From NCBI RefSeq assembly GCF_004138495.1, contig NZ_ML142868.1:107155-126494 (forward strand): a stretch of DNA of 19,340 nucleotides, in the 5' to 3' direction. The notes beneath the pieces were generated by a model. That model worked only from the letters and a program-made list of their open reading frames with translations. It did not search any database and was not told the DNA's origin. The stretch is from Phytoactinopolyspora endophytica (lineage in GTDB: Bacteria; Actinomycetota; Actinomycetes; Jiangellales; Jiangellaceae). Positions 6,455-14,111 of the stretch are shown here, piece by piece; within the stretch, counting starts at the first letter, position 1, and the number at the start of each line of letters is the position of its first letter. Made by a program: the position numbers and the translations under genes.

Positions 6455-7864
6455 CTTCATCAGGCGCCGGGCGACGAAGTCGGCGAGCCTTCCGTACGGT
6501 GGGTAGACCGTACGCATGGTGTCCGGCAGGAGGGACTTCGACAGCACGGCGCGTTCGTGGCTGAACGTCCGGATCGAGCTTTCACCGTGGTAGCGGCCGG
6601 TGCCGCTCTCCCCCACCCCGCCGAAGGGCAGCTCGGGTGCCGCCAGGTGAGCGACCGGGACATTCACACCCAGGGCACCTGACGACGTTCTGCGGGCGAA
6701 CGCCTGACGCACCGAGCGATCCTCGCTGAACACATAGAGGGCGAGCGGTTTGTCACCCGACCTCACGACATCGATCGCCTCATCGACGCCGGACACCCGC
6801 ATGATGGGCAGGATCGGACCGAAGATCTCCTCTTGCATGGCGGCGTCGCCGCTGGTCACCTGGTCGAGTACGGTCGGCTCCAGGTAGCGGCTGGCCCGGT
6901 CCAGCCTTCCCCCGACGACGACCGTGGCCGACTCGAGCATCTGGGCCAACCGATCGAGGTGTCGCTCGGAGAGGATGCGTCCATAGTCCGGGCTGGCCGA
7001 CGGGTCGTCGCCGTAGAGCCGGGTGATAGACCGCCGCAACGCCGGCACCAGGGCGTCGGCGACGTCTGGTGTGGCGAGTACGTAGTCAGGCGCGACACAG
7101 CTCTGGCCGGCGTTCAGGAACTTGCCCCACGCGATGCGGTCGGCCGTGGACCTCATGTCCGCCGTGCCGTCCACCCATACCGGGGACTTGCCACCCAGCT
7201 CCAGCGTCACGGGCGTCAGGTGTTTCGATGCCGCCTCGGCGACGATCCGCCCGACGCGGCCTCTGCCGGTGAAGAAGATGTGGTCGAAGCGCTGCCTGAG
7301 CAGGTCGGAGGCCTCGTCCGGCCCACCCTCGACGACGGCGACCGCACGAGGGTCGAGATACCGCGGCAACAGCCTGGCCAGCACGGCGCTGGTGGCCGGA
7401 GCCAGCTCGCTCGGTTTGAGCAGCACGGTGTTGCCGCTGGCGATCGCTCCCGCCAGAGGCGCCAGTGCGAGCTGCACCGGATAGTTCCACGGCGAGATGA
7501 CCAGCACCACGCCGAGCGGCTCTCGCACCGTCCAGCCACGAGCGGGCCACAGCGCCACCGGCAGCCGGCGACGGCGCGGCCGCAGCCATCGACGCAGGTT
7601 TCGCAGCGTGTGGTTGACCTCCGCGACCACCACGCGGAACTCGGTGAGTTGCGATTCGGGCGCCGGTTTGCCGAGATCCTCGCGGAGTGCGTCCTCCAGC
7701 TCGCGCAGCGGCGACTCGTCCGTGAGCATCCGGACCAGCGCGCGCAGCTGGGCACTGCGCCAAGCCAGCGGCCGCGTCAGCCCGCCGTCGTACACATCCC
7801 GCAACCTGGATACGGTCGCAGCTGCACCCTCGCCGTCGCCGTCTTCGCCCGCCATAGGGGCCAT
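6452..7864 (-). CDS. Aldehyde dehydrogenase (ALDH3-like)
   Basis: 470-residue NAD(P)-dependent aldehyde dehydrogenase converting an aldehyde to its acid in the cytoplasm. Visible motifs: 'ISPWNYPVQLALAPLAGAIA' (123-142), 'GNTVLLKPSE' (144-153) for cofactor binding, 'FFTGRGRVGR' (197-206), the general-base loop 'LELGGKSP' with E222, and the nucleophile loop 'NAGQSCVAPDY' with C256. 'EEIFGPILPI' and 'LPFGGVGESGTGRYHGESS' follow near the C-terminus. Length, the Gly-Gln-x-Cys-x-Ala-Pro-Asp-Tyr pattern and the C-terminal 'RYPPY'-like 'VYPPYGRLADFVARRL' fit the class 3 (ALDH3/coniferyl-aldehyde dehydrogenase) branch. ATG 7864 and ATG 7855 are both possible starts; neither has a strong ribosome site. 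It stands alone, downstream of a degraded fragment, so its substrate cannot be inferred from context. Confidence 0.93.
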   Translation of the reverse strand: MAPMAGEDGDGEGAAATVSRLRDVYDGGLTRPLAWRSAQLRALVRMLTDESPLRELEDALREDLGKPAPESQLTEFRVVVAEVNHTLRNLRRWLRPRRRRLPVALWPARGWTVREPLGVVLVISPWNYPVQLALAPLAGAIASGNTVLLKPSELAPATSAVLARLLPRYLDPRAVAVVEGGPDEASDLLRQRFDHIFFTGRGRVGRIVAEAASKHLTPVTLELGGKSPVWVDGTADMRSTADRIAWGKFLNAGQSCVAPDYVLATPDVADALVPALRRSITRLYGDDPSASPDYGRILSERHLDRLAQMLESATVVVGGRLDRASRYLEPTVLDQVTSGDAAMQEEIFGPILPIMRVSGVDEAIDVVRSGDKPLALYVFSEDRSVRQAFARRTSSGALGVNVPVAHLAAPELPFGGVGESGTGRYHGESSIRTFSHERAVLSKSLLPDTMRTVYPPYGRLADFVARRLMK

Positions 7865-7885
7865 GATGACACCGCACCGTCGACG

Positions 7886-8095
7886 TCAGTCGACTGGCGT
7901 GACCAGCATGAGACCCACAGCGTTCTTCGTGAGGAGCTCAGTCCGTACCACCTCTGACACCGGCCCATCGGATATCGAGTCCTCAGCGCGGACGAACTCG
8001 GTCGTGCCGTCGTAGTTGTAGTTGTTGTGCGTCTCGTCGACCAGCCAACGCTCGATCCGCACTCGTTTGCCCGCGAACCCACACTTTCCGCTCAC
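7886..8095 (-). pseudogene. C-terminal remnant resembling a glycoside hydrolase
   Basis: An in-frame stretch of 69 codons ending 21 nt before the dehydrogenase start. It contains 'RVRIERWLVDETHNNYNYDG' and ends with 'LLTKNAVGLMLVTPVD'. The alternation of strands, the 'V/I-D-x-x-H-(S/N)-N' element and the final hydrophobic strand resemble the beta-sandwich tails of GH39-like glycosidases. Upstream codons in this frame (8096-8170) read as unstructured Arg/His-rich sequence down to a stop, so no catalytic domain is present. I take it as the surviving tail of a deleted gene. It could instead be a small real protein starting at GTG 8095, but no ribosome site supports that. Confidence 0.35.
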
Positions 8096-8226
8096 TTTCG
8101 TCGCGCTGTGGTGCCGGTGTCGCCTCCCGCGCGTTGACGCGGTAGCCGCGAGCCTCCTGGCCCGCGATCATGGATACACTCCGGATGTCTGACAGGTTCA
8201 TTGACTCCGGCCATTCTGGAAGGCCC

Positions 8227-8575
8227 ATGCCGCATCTGCTCCCCGGCGTCGCCGTCCCAGGCGCCGTCCTTCTCGCTCTGACCGCTTGCTCGTCCGGCGA
8301 TGACACACCCGAAGCCGACGACCCGACGACGACGCCGCCGGCCGCCACAGCCGAGCTCTCGGTGGAACCGACGACCCGGGCGACCGAAGGTTCCAGCCCT
8401 GAGTCCGAACCGACTGCGGAGACGGACGCTTCGCTGAGCGGGCTCGTCCCGGACGACCTCGCCGGAAGCACTCGACGAGCTGTCCGCGAACGGCACGTAC
8501 CGGCAGATCATGGACGCCTACGGCCTCCCGGACGTCGCCCCCGCCGAGCCCGCGGTGAACGTCGCCGAGCACTGA
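8227..8575 (+). pseudogene. Internally deleted amino-acid-type ABC solute-binding lipoprotein
   Basis: The first ~80 codons from ATG 8227 (ribosome site GGAAGG at 8218-8223) encode a lipoprotein signal 'AVLLALTACSSGDD' with lipobox LTAC. A Thr/Ser/Glu/Pro-rich linker and 'DASLSGLVPDDLAG' follow, the segment normally placed just before the first binding-domain strand of SBP_bac_3 proteins. After about base 8464 the coherent reading frame shifts by +1. It then gives 36 codons, 'EALDELSANGTYRQIMDAYG' onward to TGA at 8573-8575, which match the last helix of the same family ('L..dGTY..I...yGl'). Some 200 residues of binding domain are therefore missing and the two ends are out of frame. The gene cannot make a functional binding protein. 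No transporter partners are nearby. Confidence 0.75.
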
Positions 8576-8581
8576 TCCTCG

Positions 8582-10207
8582 TCAACGTCCGGTGGCCAGA
8601 CCCCAGCGGGTGAGCTCCAGGATGCGTTCGCGCGGCACGACGCCGCAGCGCGCGGACCATGCCGCCCACTCGTGGGCCAGCTCGCGCACCAGCTCCGGGT
8701 GCTCCTCAGCGACGTCGTGCAGCTCCGTCGGGTCCGAGTCCGTGTCGTAGAGCTCCCAGTCGGCGGGATACTCGCGGACCAGCTTCCACCGCCCGCGCCG
8801 CACCGCCGCGTTGCCCAGATGCTCATAGAACTGGCAACGCTCGTCGTCGCGCGGCGCGCCGCGCAGGGAACTGAGCATGCTCATGCCCTCCAACGGCAGC
8901 GGATCCCGGCTCGGGAACTCGTGCGGGTACTGCGCGCCGGTGATCTCCAGCAACGTCGGCATCACGTCCGGTAGGTAGTGCGGGGCATCGCAGACCGTCC
9001 CTGCGCTCTCCCCCAAGCCGCGCGGCCAGTGCACGATGAACGGTGACGCGACCCCGCCCTCGTGCGTCCAGCGCTTGTGGAAGCGAAACGGCGTATTGGA
9101 CACATTCGCCCACGGCGGGCCGCAGAACATGAATGTGTCCTCACTGCCCGGCATGTGCTCCGGGTGCCGTCCGACATACACGTCGCGACCGTCTGTGGTG
9201 GCCGTCGGGATGACCTTGGGGCCGGGCAGGTGGACGTCGGCGCCGAGCCGGGGTGGCACCTCCTCCGCGCAGCCTCCGTTGTCGGAGAGGAACACGAACA
9301 CGGTGTTGTCGAGCTCACCGGTCGCGCGCAGCTCGTCGACGATCCGCCCGATGCCACGGTCCATGACCTCCACCATGGCCGCGTACACCTCCATCCGCCG
9401 CTGCTCCCAGTCCCGGTCCTCGGCGTCCTCCCACGCCGGCACCTGCGGATCCCGCGGGCTCAGCTCCGCCTGCTCGCTGACGACGCCCAGCTTGCGCTGC
9501 TTCGCGAAGCGCCGCTCCCGGATCACGTCCCAACCCTCGCGGTACCGCCCGGCGTACCGTGCGATGTCTGCGTCCCTCGCTTGCAGCGGGAAATGCGGAG
9601 CCGTGTAGGCCACGTAACAGAAGAACGGCCGCTCGCCCTCCGCGACGGAGTGCTCGCGGAGGAACGCCACAGCGTTCTCAGTGATGGCGTCGGTGTAGTA
9701 GAAATCCGGATCCTCGCGCGCCTCGTCGGAGACGTCCTGCTCATCACGGTGCAGCCCGGCGGGAGAGAAGTAGTTGCCACCCCCGTTCAACGTTCCGAAG
9801 AAGCGCTGAAACCCACGACGGGTCGGCCATGCCCCGCCCGGCCGGCTCTCCTCGTGGGAGACGTGCCACTTGCCGCTCATGTATGTCGCGTAGCCTGCCG
9901 CTCCCAGAACCTCGGCGATGGTGACACACCGGTCGTTCAGGCTCCCCGGATACCCGCCCGGGCCGTCGTCGCCGGTCAGCACGCCGATCCCGGCCTGGTG
10001 CGGATGCAGGCCGGTCAGCAGCGACGCCCGTGACGGGCTGCACCGCGCGGTCGTCGTGAAATGCGTCATGCGGATCCCGCCCCGGGCCAATGCATCCAGG
10101 TGGGGCGTATCGATCTCGCTGCCGTAGCAGCCGAGATCCGAGTAGCCCATGTCGTCGGCCAGGACCAGCACCACGTTCGGACGCTCGTCGTTCGTGCGGC
10201 TGCGCAT
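8582..10207 (-). CDS. Cys-type sulfatase (arylsulfatase family)
   Basis: 541-residue sulfatase hydrolysing sulfate esters. The formylglycine motif C-S-P-S-R (C56-R60, from the 10207 start) is followed by 'ASLLTG', the type matured by formylglycine-generating enzyme; no such enzyme is in the window. Metal/active-site elements are visible: 'LVLADDMGYSDLGCYG' with D18/D19, 'SGKWHV' with K113 and H115, 'TAPHFP' (H205), and 'FLSDNGG' with D309/N310. A late 'KRWTHEGGVASPFIVHWP' matches the S1_4-like arylsulfatase pattern. There is no signal peptide, so it is probably cytoplasmic. The frame begins at ATG 10216, but ATG 10207 forms a TGATG overlap with the hydrolase stop and has AGGGA 8 nt upstream, so I prefer it. 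Last gene of the right-hand operon. It converges on the lipoprotein pseudogene with only 6 nt between. Confidence 0.92.
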   Translation of the reverse strand: MRSRTNDERPNVVLVLADDMGYSDLGCYGSEIDTPHLDALARGGIRMTHFTTTARCSPSRASLLTGLHPHQAGIGVLTGDDGPGGYPGSLNDRCVTIAEVLGAAGYATYMSGKWHVSHEESRPGGAWPTRRGFQRFFGTLNGGGNYFSPAGLHRDEQDVSDEAREDPDFYYTDAITENAVAFLREHSVAEGERPFFCYVAYTAPHFPLQARDADIARYAGRYREGWDVIRERRFAKQRKLGVVSEQAELSPRDPQVPAWEDAEDRDWEQRRMEVYAAMVEVMDRGIGRIVDELRATGELDNTVFVFLSDNGGCAEEVPPRLGADVHLPGPKVIPTATTDGRDVYVGRHPEHMPGSEDTFMFCGPPWANVSNTPFRFHKRWTHEGGVASPFIVHWPRGLGESAGTVCDAPHYLPDVMPTLLEITGAQYPHEFPSRDPLPLEGMSMLSSLRGAPRDDERCQFYEHLGNAAVRRGRWKLVREYPADWELYDTDSDPTELHDVAEEHPELVRELAHEWAAWSARCGVVPRERILELTRWGLATGR

Positions 10208-10911
10208 CAGACCCATCCCTGCAGGGAGTCGAGAAACGCGTCTGGGTCATCACGATGGATCGTGTGGCCGACATCAGGGACAACCCGAGTCTCGAGGCCC
10301 CGCTGCCTCATCTCGGTGACCGCTTCCTGGCGGTAGTAAGGGCTCTCCCCCGCGATCAGCACCAACGACGGCGCCAACGGCTGCGACGGTGCGAGGTCAG
10401 CACCGGAGATCAGAGAAGCACCGTCTACGGTGTCCGGGTCCCAGTCGCGCAACGTCGCCAGCTCCACATCGACATCTTCCGTGTCCCAGCGGGGGTGAAC
10501 CTGCACGATCTGATCACGCGTCGCGTCCTTGAACCTCCTGAACCGCTCGTACCGGTCAGCGCTGACGTCACCATTACCACCGCCGGCGAACCAGGCGGGA
10601 TCGACGTAAGCCGCGCGACCCGGGCGTAGGCGGTCCACTGCCAGCGCGAGCGCCACCGCGCCGAGCGAATGGCCGATCGCGACGTCCGGGCCGGATGGCA
10701 GTGTCTCGACCAGGTCATCGGCCCAGTCCTGTGGCGAGTAGCGGCCACGGCCGCTGCGCCCGTGCCCGCGAAGGTCGACGCCAACCACCCGGTATCCACG
10801 CTCGGCGATCCTCGGTGCGACGACCTGCCAGGTGCGTGAGTCGGACATGATGCCGTGGACCAGTACGGTGGTCCGTTCCCCCTCGCCCCAGGTACGGGTA
10901 TGCAGTCGCAT
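10207..10911 (-). CDS. Alpha/beta-hydrolase fold protein
   Basis: 234-residue cytoplasmic hydrolase. Motifs: oxyanion 'LVHGIMSDSRTW' (18-28), 'GVDLRGHGRSG' (44-54), nucleophile elbow G-H-S-L-G with S82, and the catalytic His in 'PDVGHTIHRDDP' (H216). The usual acid position after strand 6 reads 'LIAGESPYY', so E189 rather than Asp may be the triad acid. Family members hydrolyse esters, lactones or epoxides; the substrate is not readable. AGGAG sits 5 nt before the ATG, a strong ribosome site. The stop codon overlaps the sulfatase start (TGATG), so the two are likely made in fixed ratio and may act on one substrate, for example removing an acyl or aromatic ester and a sulfate. Confidence 0.9.
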   Translation of the reverse strand: MRLHTRTWGEGERTTVLVHGIMSDSRTWQVVAPRIAERGYRVVGVDLRGHGRSGRGRYSPQDWADDLVETLPSGPDVAIGHSLGAVALALAVDRLRPGRAAYVDPAWFAGGGNGDVSADRYERFRRFKDATRDQIVQVHPRWDTEDVDVELATLRDWDPDTVDGASLISGADLAPSQPLAPSLVLIAGESPYYRQEAVTEMRQRGLETRVVPDVGHTIHRDDPDAFLDSLQGWV

Positions 10912-10945
10912 CCGGTCTCCTATCCCTAGTCACAATCCGGGCTTG

Positions 10946-11003
10946 TTGAGCGTGAGTTGCGTTTCAACGCGAATTCACGACACACAGCGGAACTCACACT
11001 CAA
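10946..11003 (-). promoter_or_regulatory. Intercistronic hairpin with a competing pairing arm
   Basis: The segment at 10951-10979 folds into a 13-bp stem with one G·T wobble and one bulged base: C51-A55 pair with T75-G79, G59-T63 pair with A66-C70, and the loop is 2-4 nt (last two digits of positions). The left arm TTGAGCGTGAGTT (10946-10958) also pairs with AACTCACACTCAA (10991-11003), 12 of 13 positions matching and the odd one a possible wobble. The two structures cannot form together. It lies between the ATPase stop and the hydrolase ribosome site. It could be an attenuator-like switch, an RNase-protecting processing site, or an operator for an internal promoter. Confidence 0.5.
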
Positions 11004-13144
11004 GAAGCCGGCGCGAGCACCATCTCGCCGGCGAAGTGACAGGCAGCGCGCTGGCCGGCCGGCGTCGTGTTCAAAGCCGGTTCCTTCTCGACGCAGATCT
11101 GACGCTCGGGATGCACGAGCGGCCCGATGGGGCACCGAGTGCGGAACCGGCAGCCCGAAGGCGGATCCTTGGGGCTGGGCAGGTCACCGGTGAGTACGAT
11201 CCGTTCCCGGTCCCGCACGGCCGTGTCCGGTACCGGCGACGACGACATCAAGGCGACGGTGTACGGGTGCTGCGGCGAGGAGTACACCGCCTCGACCGGT
11301 CCGGTCTCCACGATCTGTCCCAGGTACATGACCGCTACCCGGTCGGAGAGATGCCGGACGACGGAGAGATCGTGGGCGATGAACAGGTACCCGAGCCCGA
11401 GGTCGTCGCGGAGCGTCTCCAGCAGGTTGATGATCTGTGCCTGGATCGACACATCCAGCGCGGAGACGGGTTCGTCGCAGATGAGCACGCGCGGCTCGAC
11501 GGCAAGCGCCCGGGCGATGCCGATGCGCTGCCGCTGCCCGCCGGAGAACGCGTGCGGGTAGCGATCGAGGTGGCCCTCGTTCAGCCCTACCCGGCGGATC
11601 AGCTCGATCGACTCTCCGGCGCGCTCCGAGCGGGGCACGCCGCGCATCTCGAGTGCCTCGTCGAGTGACTGGCGGACGGTGCGGCGCGGGTTGAGCGAGG
11701 CGTACGGGTCCTGGAACACGTACTGCACGGTGGACTGCAAGGCCTGTATACCGCCGGGTGACGAGGCGTCGACCAGACCGGCCCCGACCCGGATGCTGCC
11801 GGACGACGGTCGGTTGATCCCGACGACGGTCCGGGCCAGCGTCGACTTCCCGCATCCGGACTCGCCGACCAGTCCCAGTGTCTCGCCGCCGGCCACGGAG
11901 AGGCTGACCCCGTCGACCGCGTACACCGGGTCTGGCCGGCCGAACAGGCTCCGCCGATCCGCTGCCACGTTGACGCGCAGGTCGTCCACGACGAGGAGAT
12001 CCTGCAACGCACCGGTGGAGTCGGATGTGTCGGATCCGGCTCCTCGTGTGTCCTCGTCCGGATGGACGGCGATGCCGGTCACCCGGCCACCCGACGCGGT
12101 GGTCCGACCTGTGTGGTCAGCCGGCTCGAGCGGTGGGATCGTGTCGCCGCGTTCGGTGATCCAGCAGGCCGCGGCCCGCAAGCCGTTCTCTCGCGGACTC
12201 AGCTCGGGGACGTCCGACCGACATTGGTCCTCGGCCAGACGGCATCGGGGATGGAACGCGCATCCGGGCGGCAAGGCGGCCGGGTCCGGGGGCGCGCCGG
12301 GGATCGCCGGCAGGCCCTGCGAGCGTCGGCCGTCTCCGTTCTCGTCGATCCGAGGCATCGCCTTGAGCAGGTCAGCGGTGTACGGGTGCTCCTGGCGGGC
12401 GAAGATCACCTCGGCAGGCCCGTGCTCCACGACCCGGCCCCCGTACATCACAGCGACGTCGTCGCACGTCTCCGCCACCACGCCCATGTCATGCGTGATC
12501 ATCAACACGGCGACACCGACGTCATCCTTGAGCCGGGCGAGCAGCCGCAGGATCTGCGCCTGGATCGTCACGTCCAGAGCGGTGGTCGGTTCGTCGGCGA
12601 TCAGCAGTTTCGGGGAGCTGGCCAGCGCGATGGCGATCACCACACGCTGCCGCATCCCGCCGGAGAACTGGTGCGGATACTCGTCGACGCGCCGTTCGGC
12701 ATCCGGGATGCCCACCTGCTCGAGCAGCTCCAACGCGCGCCGGCGAGCCGTCCGCTTGTCCGAGCCGTGCACGATCAGCGCCTCGGCGATCTGGTCGCCG
12801 ACCGACATGACCGGGTTCAGCGCGGACTGCGGGTCCTGGAACACCATCGCGATCTCGCTGCCGCGGATATGGCGCATCTCGTCCGTGGTCAGCCCGCGCA
12901 GGTCGCGCCCGTTGAAGAGGATCTCACCGGCGACGATCCGGCCCGGCGAGTGCACCATGCGCATGATCGAGCGGGCGGTGACCGACTTCCCCGATCCGGA
13001 CTCCCCGACCACGCCGAGCACCTTGCCGGTGTGCAGTGTCAGATCGACGTCGTTGACGGCTCGGACTATGCCGGTTTCCGTGACGAACTCGGTGCGCAGC
13101 CCATGCACCTGGAGAAGCGGGCTCGTCTCGTGCCCTGTACGCAT
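11000..13144 (-). CDS. Fused double ATPase of an oligopeptide-type ABC transporter (DppD-DppF type)
   Basis: 714 residues containing two complete nucleotide-binding domains. First half: Walker A GESGSGKS (47-54), signature FSGGMRQR (160-167), Walker B LLIADE (180-185), followed by the Cys-rich oligopeptide-transporter tail 'PPGCAFHPRCRLAEDQC'. After a linker (about 330-380) comes the second half: Walker A GESGCGKS (427-434), signature FSGGQRQR (533-540), Walker B LICDE (554-558) and a second Cys tail 'SGCRFRTRCP'. Both sites look catalytically intact. DppD/DppF are usually separate genes; fusions are frequent in actinobacteria. ATG 13144 has GGAG 6 nt upstream, whereas GTG 13201 overlaps the permease stop as GTGA; I prefer 13144. 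A longer open frame extends to 14011, but that part is inside the permease gene and is not coding. It energises the two permeases upstream. Confidence 0.93.
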   Translation of the reverse strand: MRTGHETSPLLQVHGLRTEFVTETGIVRAVNDVDLTLHTGKVLGVVGESGSGKSVTARSIMRMVHSPGRIVAGEILFNGRDLRGLTTDEMRHIRGSEIAMVFQDPQSALNPVMSVGDQIAEALIVHGSDKRTARRRALELLEQVGIPDAERRVDEYPHQFSGGMRQRVVIAIALASSPKLLIADEPTTALDVTIQAQILRLLARLKDDVGVAVLMITHDMGVVAETCDDVAVMYGGRVVEHGPAEVIFARQEHPYTADLLKAMPRIDENGDGRRSQGLPAIPGAPPDPAALPPGCAFHPRCRLAEDQCRSDVPELSPRENGLRAAACWITERGDTIPPLEPADHTGRTTASGGRVTGIAVHPDEDTRGAGSDTSDSTGALQDLLVVDDLRVNVAADRRSLFGRPDPVYAVDGVSLSVAGGETLGLVGESGCGKSTLARTVVGINRPSSGSIRVGAGLVDASSPGGIQALQSTVQYVFQDPYASLNPRRTVRQSLDEALEMRGVPRSERAGESIELIRRVGLNEGHLDRYPHAFSGGQRQRIGIARALAVEPRVLICDEPVSALDVSIQAQIINLLETLRDDLGLGYLFIAHDLSVVRHLSDRVAVMYLGQIVETGPVEAVYSSPQHPYTVALMSSSPVPDTAVRDRERIVLTGDLPSPKDPPSGCRFRTRCPIGPLVHPERQICVEKEPALNTTPAGQRAACHFAGEMVLAPAS

Positions 13145-13197
13145 ATCGTTCTCCGCACTTGTCGCGGCAGTGTGTGCCGCAGTCTTCGGGAGTATGT

Positions 13198-14109
13198 TCA
13201 CCGGCGAAGCACCGCCTTGTTCAACGCGTCGGACAGCAGGGTGAAGCCCAGGGCGAGCAGGAGCAGGACGAGACCGGGCCCGATGATGTAGGCCGGATGC
13301 ACCTCGACATAGCGGGCGCCGGTATTGAGCATCGCACCGAGCGACGGCACCGGTGGCTCGATGCCGAGGCCCACGATGCTCAGCCCGGCTTCGATGAAGA
13401 TCGCGACCACCATGAACACCGACGCGTTCACCACGATCGGATCGATGATGTTCGGAAGCACGTGGCGGACCATGACGGTCCGCTTGCGCACACCCAGTAC
13501 CCTGGCGGCCAGCACATACTCCCGTTCCTGCTCCGCCAGCAGCCCGGCCCGGGCCTGCCGCCCGAACATCGGCAACCCGACCACCAGGATCGACAAGAAC
13601 AATGCCAGCCACCCGGTGCCGACCACCAGGACGATCGTCATACCCAGGATCAGCCCGGGAAAGCCGAGGATGATGTCGAGCAGCCGCTGCATCCCGGTGC
13701 CCAGCCAGCGCGCGATCACCCCGGCCAGACCCATGAGCGTGCCGATGGCCGCGCTCAGCGGCACCGCAGTCAGCAGCAGGCTGATATCCGTGCGCAGACC
13801 GAACACGGTCCGCGCCAAGATGTCCCGCCCCAGTTCGTCGGTCCCGAGCCAATGACCGGCCGAGGGCCCGGCCAGGGCGCCGCTGCTCTGGTCGTCGTAG
13901 CCGTCCGGGAAGAGCACCGGCGCCAGCACGGCAGCTAGGATGAGCAGCGCGAGCAAACCCGCCCCGACAGCTCCGCGGGGACGTTTCAGCGCCGAGACAT
14001 ACCGTTGCCACGCGCCGCCACCGGATCGCCGGGCGGATGGACGTGGGACGGCACCCACGTTCCCCGCACCGTTCGCCGGTCCGTTCACGGTTGTCGTGTT
14101 CGTAGCCAT
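13198..14109 (-). CDS. Oligopeptide-type ABC transporter permease (DppC/OppC-like)
   Basis: About 303 residues with a cytoplasmic Gly/Pro-rich N-terminus, a first membrane helix (from 'GAVGAGLLALLILAAVLAPV'), the DppC-type loop 'GHWLGTDELGRDILARTVFG', four to five further hydrophobic helices and the EAA coupling loop 'EREYVLAARVLGVRKRTVMV' then 'RHVLPNI'. The C-terminal 'GLSIVGLGIEPPVPSLGAML' is family-typical. ATG 14115 overlaps the previous stop as ATGA, but GGGAG lies 7 nt before the next ATG (14109), which I take as the start. It forms the membrane channel with the DppB-like partner. Confidence 0.93.
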   Translation of the reverse strand: MATNTTTVNGPANGAGNVGAVPRPSARRSGGGAWQRYVSALKRPRGAVGAGLLALLILAAVLAPVLFPDGYDDQSSGALAGPSAGHWLGTDELGRDILARTVFGLRTDISLLLTAVPLSAAIGTLMGLAGVIARWLGTGMQRLLDIILGFPGLILGMTIVLVVGTGWLALFLSILVVGLPMFGRQARAGLLAEQEREYVLAARVLGVRKRTVMVRHVLPNIIDPIVVNASVFMVVAIFIEAGLSIVGLGIEPPVPSLGAMLNTGARYVEVHPAYIIGPGLVLLLLALGFTLLSDALNKAVLRR

Positions 14110-14111
14110 CG

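Noticed and set aside
6833..7957. 374-codon open frame on the + strand
   Set aside because: Antisense to the aldehyde dehydrogenase, low-complexity Arg/Gln/His content.
8175..8180. TACACT as a -10 box for the lipoprotein pseudogene
   Set aside because: No -35 element sits at suitable spacing; TTGACG at 8134-8139 is about 35 bp away from it.
11000..14011. A single 1003-residue open frame suggesting a longer ATPase with an extra N-terminal domain
   Set aside because: The part upstream of about 13200 is Arg/Ala/Gly-rich out-of-frame translation of the DppC-like permease gene, which is clearly coding in its own frame.
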